Made by a program: the position numbers and the translations under genes. This document shows positions 62,701-64,000 of a stretch of DNA of 64,000 nt, piece by piece. The notes beneath the pieces were generated by a model. It was not told where the DNA came from, made no database searches, and worked only from the letters and a program-made list of their open reading frames with translations. How positions within the stretch are numbered: position 1 is the first letter of the stretch; each line of letters starts with the position of its first letter. Source of the stretch: Trichosporon coremiiforme (lineage: Eukaryota; Basidiomycota; Tremellomycetes; Trichosporonales; Trichosporonaceae); assembly GCA_039545355.1 (NCBI GenBank), contig BCJJ01000040.1, positions 1 to 64,000 on the forward strand, read 5' to 3'.

Positions 62701-64000
62701 TCCAGGCCGCTGCTGACTTCGTCGAGCAGGATGAGGTCAGAGCCGCCAGCAAGCGCACACGCGAGCTGGAGCTTGCGTTTCTGGCCCCCCGAGAGGTTGC
62801 GCGCAAACGTGCGCATCTTGGCGCCGAGGTCGCAGCGGCGGAGGAGGGCTTCGTCGGCTTCCGGGTCTGAACGACCACCCCCGCCCTTGATTGCGCGCCA
62901 GAGTCGGACGTGGTCCAAGGGAGTCAGTTCGTCCCAGAGCACATTCTTCTGGCCTGCGATACCGAGTCGGAGGTCCGGGGCGTAGCCCACACTGCCTGAG
63001 TCGACGTCGATGAGCCCCGCGATGGCGGAAAGGGTGGTCGACTTGGCACTCCCGTTCCGGCCCAGGAGGCAGAAGACGTCGCCCTTCTGCACGTCGAAAC
63101 TGAGGTCGTTGATGGCCGTCGTCTCGCGGAGCTTGCCGAAGAGAACGTGGCTGCGGGAACGGTACGTTTTGCGGATGTGGTCGACGCGAACAGCCACGCC
63201 GGAGGGGAGGTGTTCTCGCCTCTGCTTATGGAAGAGACCTCGATGCGCGGGTCCGAGACCGTAGAGCGCGCGCTCGAGCCAGACACTGAGCGCGGGATAG
63301 ATGAACACGGTGAGCAGGGCCAGGACGAAGAGGGCGATGATGGGCGCGTCGCCATCGGGGCTGCGCGCAGTCAGGCTCGTGTTGAGGTGGTGGATCTCGA
63401 AGCTCGCCGCGGCGCGCATGAGGATGACGAAGAACGAGGGCGGGAGGAAGAGCACGGCCGCGATCTGGCCACCGACGTTGGAGCCGACGAGCCGGCCAAA
63501 GACGGCACAGAGCAGGCAGAGGAGCATGCTCGTGATCGCAGCGAGGGTGGGCATCTTCTCGAACGGCACAGCTACCAGGAAGGACCAGGACGCAGTGGAC
63601 AGACCGGCGAACACGCAGCCGAGGATCATGATGCCCATGCTCGTGTGCTTGTATACGAGCACGCCGAGGATGACGCCGTACAGCACCCAGCTGGCTAGAA
63701 AGACGAGACTCATGCATGCGTGCCAGCTCAACACACGCGCGAGGGTGGAGCAGCCCATAACGTCGAGGTGTTCCGCGAGGCCGATGGCACGCTCCATCGT
63801 CATGCGCCCGGGGAGCTGGTACGCGACGAAGAGGAACTGGACAATGAGCACGATGGCCACAACGTCGCGCGTGGCTTTCAGGAAGTCAATCCGGATCTTG
63901 TCCTTGTAGTCATCCATCGAGAGGTTGGTGTACTCCCACACACTTGGGGCTGGGGGCTGGGACCCAGTGACGTCCGCGACGAAGGTGGACTCAAGCGCCC
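59763..64000 (-). CDS. ABC-A family full transporter, 5' end off the right edge
   Basis: The minus-strand frame is open from the window edge to a TGA at 59763 (about 1412 codons, one exon). Order: the last loops and membrane spans of the first transmembrane domain, NBD1 (Walker A LLGRNGSAKSTTL, signature NLSGGQKRKLQL, Walker B LILLDEVSSGLDP, STHYLDE), a second transmembrane domain with a large extracellular loop between its first two spans, and NBD2 (Walker A LIGPNGAGKTTTL, signature TLSGGNQRKLLL, Walker B VILIDEFSSGVD, H-loop TTHSMEE). This arrangement and the large loop mark subfamily A, thought to move lipids or other hydrophobic compounds. NBD1 has Ala where the second Gly of the GxxGxGK pattern is expected. 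The N-terminal domain and start codon are not in the window. Confidence 0.93.
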   Translation of the reverse strand, partial: ALESTFVADVTGSQPPAPSVWEYTNLSMDDYKDKIRIDFLKATRDVVAIVLIVQFLFVAYQLPGRMTMERAIGLAEHLDVMGCSTLARVLSWHACMSLVFLASWVLYGVILGVLVYKHTSMGIMILGCVFAGLSTASWSFLVAVPFEKMPTLAAITSMLLCLLCAVFGRLVGSNVGGQIAAVLFLPPSFFVILMRAAASFEIHHLNTSLTARSPDGDAPIIALFVLALLTVFIYPALSVWLERALYGLGPAHRGLFHKQRREHLPSGVAVRVDHIRKTYRSRSHVLFGKLRETTAINDLSFDVQKGDVFCLLGRNGSAKSTTLSAIAGLIDVDSGSVGYAPDLRLGIAGQKNVLWDELTPLDHVRLWRAIKGGGGRSDPEADEALLRRCDLGAKMRTFARNLSGGQKRKLQLACALAGGSDLILLDEVSSGLDPLSRRAIWNVVSNHRGSATMILSTHYLDEADYLGDSIAILEAPGRLLAAGGPTQLKRAFGHGYTVLVDARDDVGDELRALVPTLSERIGKNARVFHTNSPDVAEVGKVVRFLEQKSVRYTVNSTTLEEVFLDLNAPSRTPATPDTPGTPGTAGKYEGFASLSEINSEKPWEVAAPTLTRTSDADEAALPKLNDGSPLTLTPGSHRWWIDGFTMVGTIVWKRWLVLRRAWFVPLCAVVAVMLAGTVPLFFLKGRNASCDLVVNTELFLPLSYPQLHGNWTPPVMYVDSALDSWAGTFNGTRVDSENAWLDTFKAQRRQQTYGGLDSDQQHIVAFEGKTEDGAFKGLSLLNMYSNSALQRSSPSATDAFRINVNFQYLPSPNFSNLGKGMIYMVFFSVAMAVWPAFAMLYPASEKAHLVRENQYSNGARPSALWMGHVLSEVPGILLVSSFIAIVCSAATDQFHAMALFWLCMVFYGISATLWGYLLTLRARTPVAAFAVYVTFNLFVFLVVFSIYSVILGTDKSDKANEHLHLANLGSAWLAPHASIVRAVVISLNLFGLLCDGRGHRSNVGYGDMKLYGAPLVYMAAQGVIAFLLLVWIDSGRPWLWHRSRTRPVKGIAPARMSPDVAAEAARIRAGCSDTLVVKDLTKVFHKGRHGKKNGAKAQLVAVREVSFGVEAGELFALIGPNGAGKTTTLALIRGLEAPDRGDVRVDGRSIRGSRNRARAALGVCPQVNAIDPCLTVSQHLWLYARLKGVPRPAVPRDIELLLRVTGLTPKRDALASTLSGGNQRKLLLAMALIGDRQVILIDEFSSGVDAFSQREAWEVLAALTRDRAVVMTTHSMEEVDALATRIGIIATQLLSVGTPRQLKEQFPHYEVQLPARDVDRCLHYLQNHGFPDAYPSPGTTTRISIPSPSVLALLGTLERIQARGVATRNMSLSEASTETAFVEIVGEQQNRESEDERPRPRKWYKCGLRGR

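Overview
The window looks like nuclear DNA of a GC-rich basidiomycete yeast, most likely Tremellomycetes and plausibly order Trichosporonales. The lineage is an inference. It rests on gene families that are clearly fungal or eukaryotic (RAD9, eIF3k, p150 dynactin, RRP8, SF3A2/PRP11, CMR1, BNA6), on compact genes with many 34-90 nt introns whose CTAAC/CTGAC branch site lies a few bases before the 3' AG, and on CT-rich leaders before start codons. There is no bacterial-type organisation, no CRISPR array, and no recognisable intact transposon.

Left part (1-16.2 kb): the 5' part of a secreted Asp/Asn-rich repeat protein (minus, running off the left edge); a dynamin-like GTPase with irregular splice and frame signals (plus); a DUF2804 protein (minus); an MFS sugar transporter (plus); a small unknown protein (plus); a BTB-like acidic protein (minus); the checkpoint clamp subunit RAD9 (minus, six exons); and quinolinate phosphoribosyltransferase BNA6 (plus). 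The last two diverge from a 349 bp promoter.

Middle part (16.2-45.6 kb) is gene-poor and enriched for secreted, cell-wall and lineage-specific products: an eight-cysteine unknown protein, a decayed gene, a KRE9/KNH-like GPI protein, a glycine-rich repeat protein, a 67-residue secreted precursor with Kex2-type sites and a duplicated peptide, a second copy of the decayed gene's family, a secreted class-3 lipase, a Fus1-like membrane SH3 protein, and a GFA/CENP-V-fold protein with repeats in exon, intron and 3' flank. Several gene-free stretches of 2-4 kb separate them.

Right part (45.6-64 kb) is a dense housekeeping block: a short-chain dehydrogenase, a zinc-type/quinone-type oxidoreductase with a low-complexity insert, CMR1/WDR76, eIF3k, p150 dynactin, the rRNA methyltransferase RRP8, the splicing factor PRP11/SF3A2, and most of an ABC-A full transporter running off the right edge. 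Three divergent pairs here share short intergenic promoters.

Most notable: a candidate Kex2-processed repeat peptide precursor (30243-30446), and a two-member gene family of unknown function (21112-22292 and 30799-32045) in which each copy carries disabling or truncating changes that only the other copy reveals.
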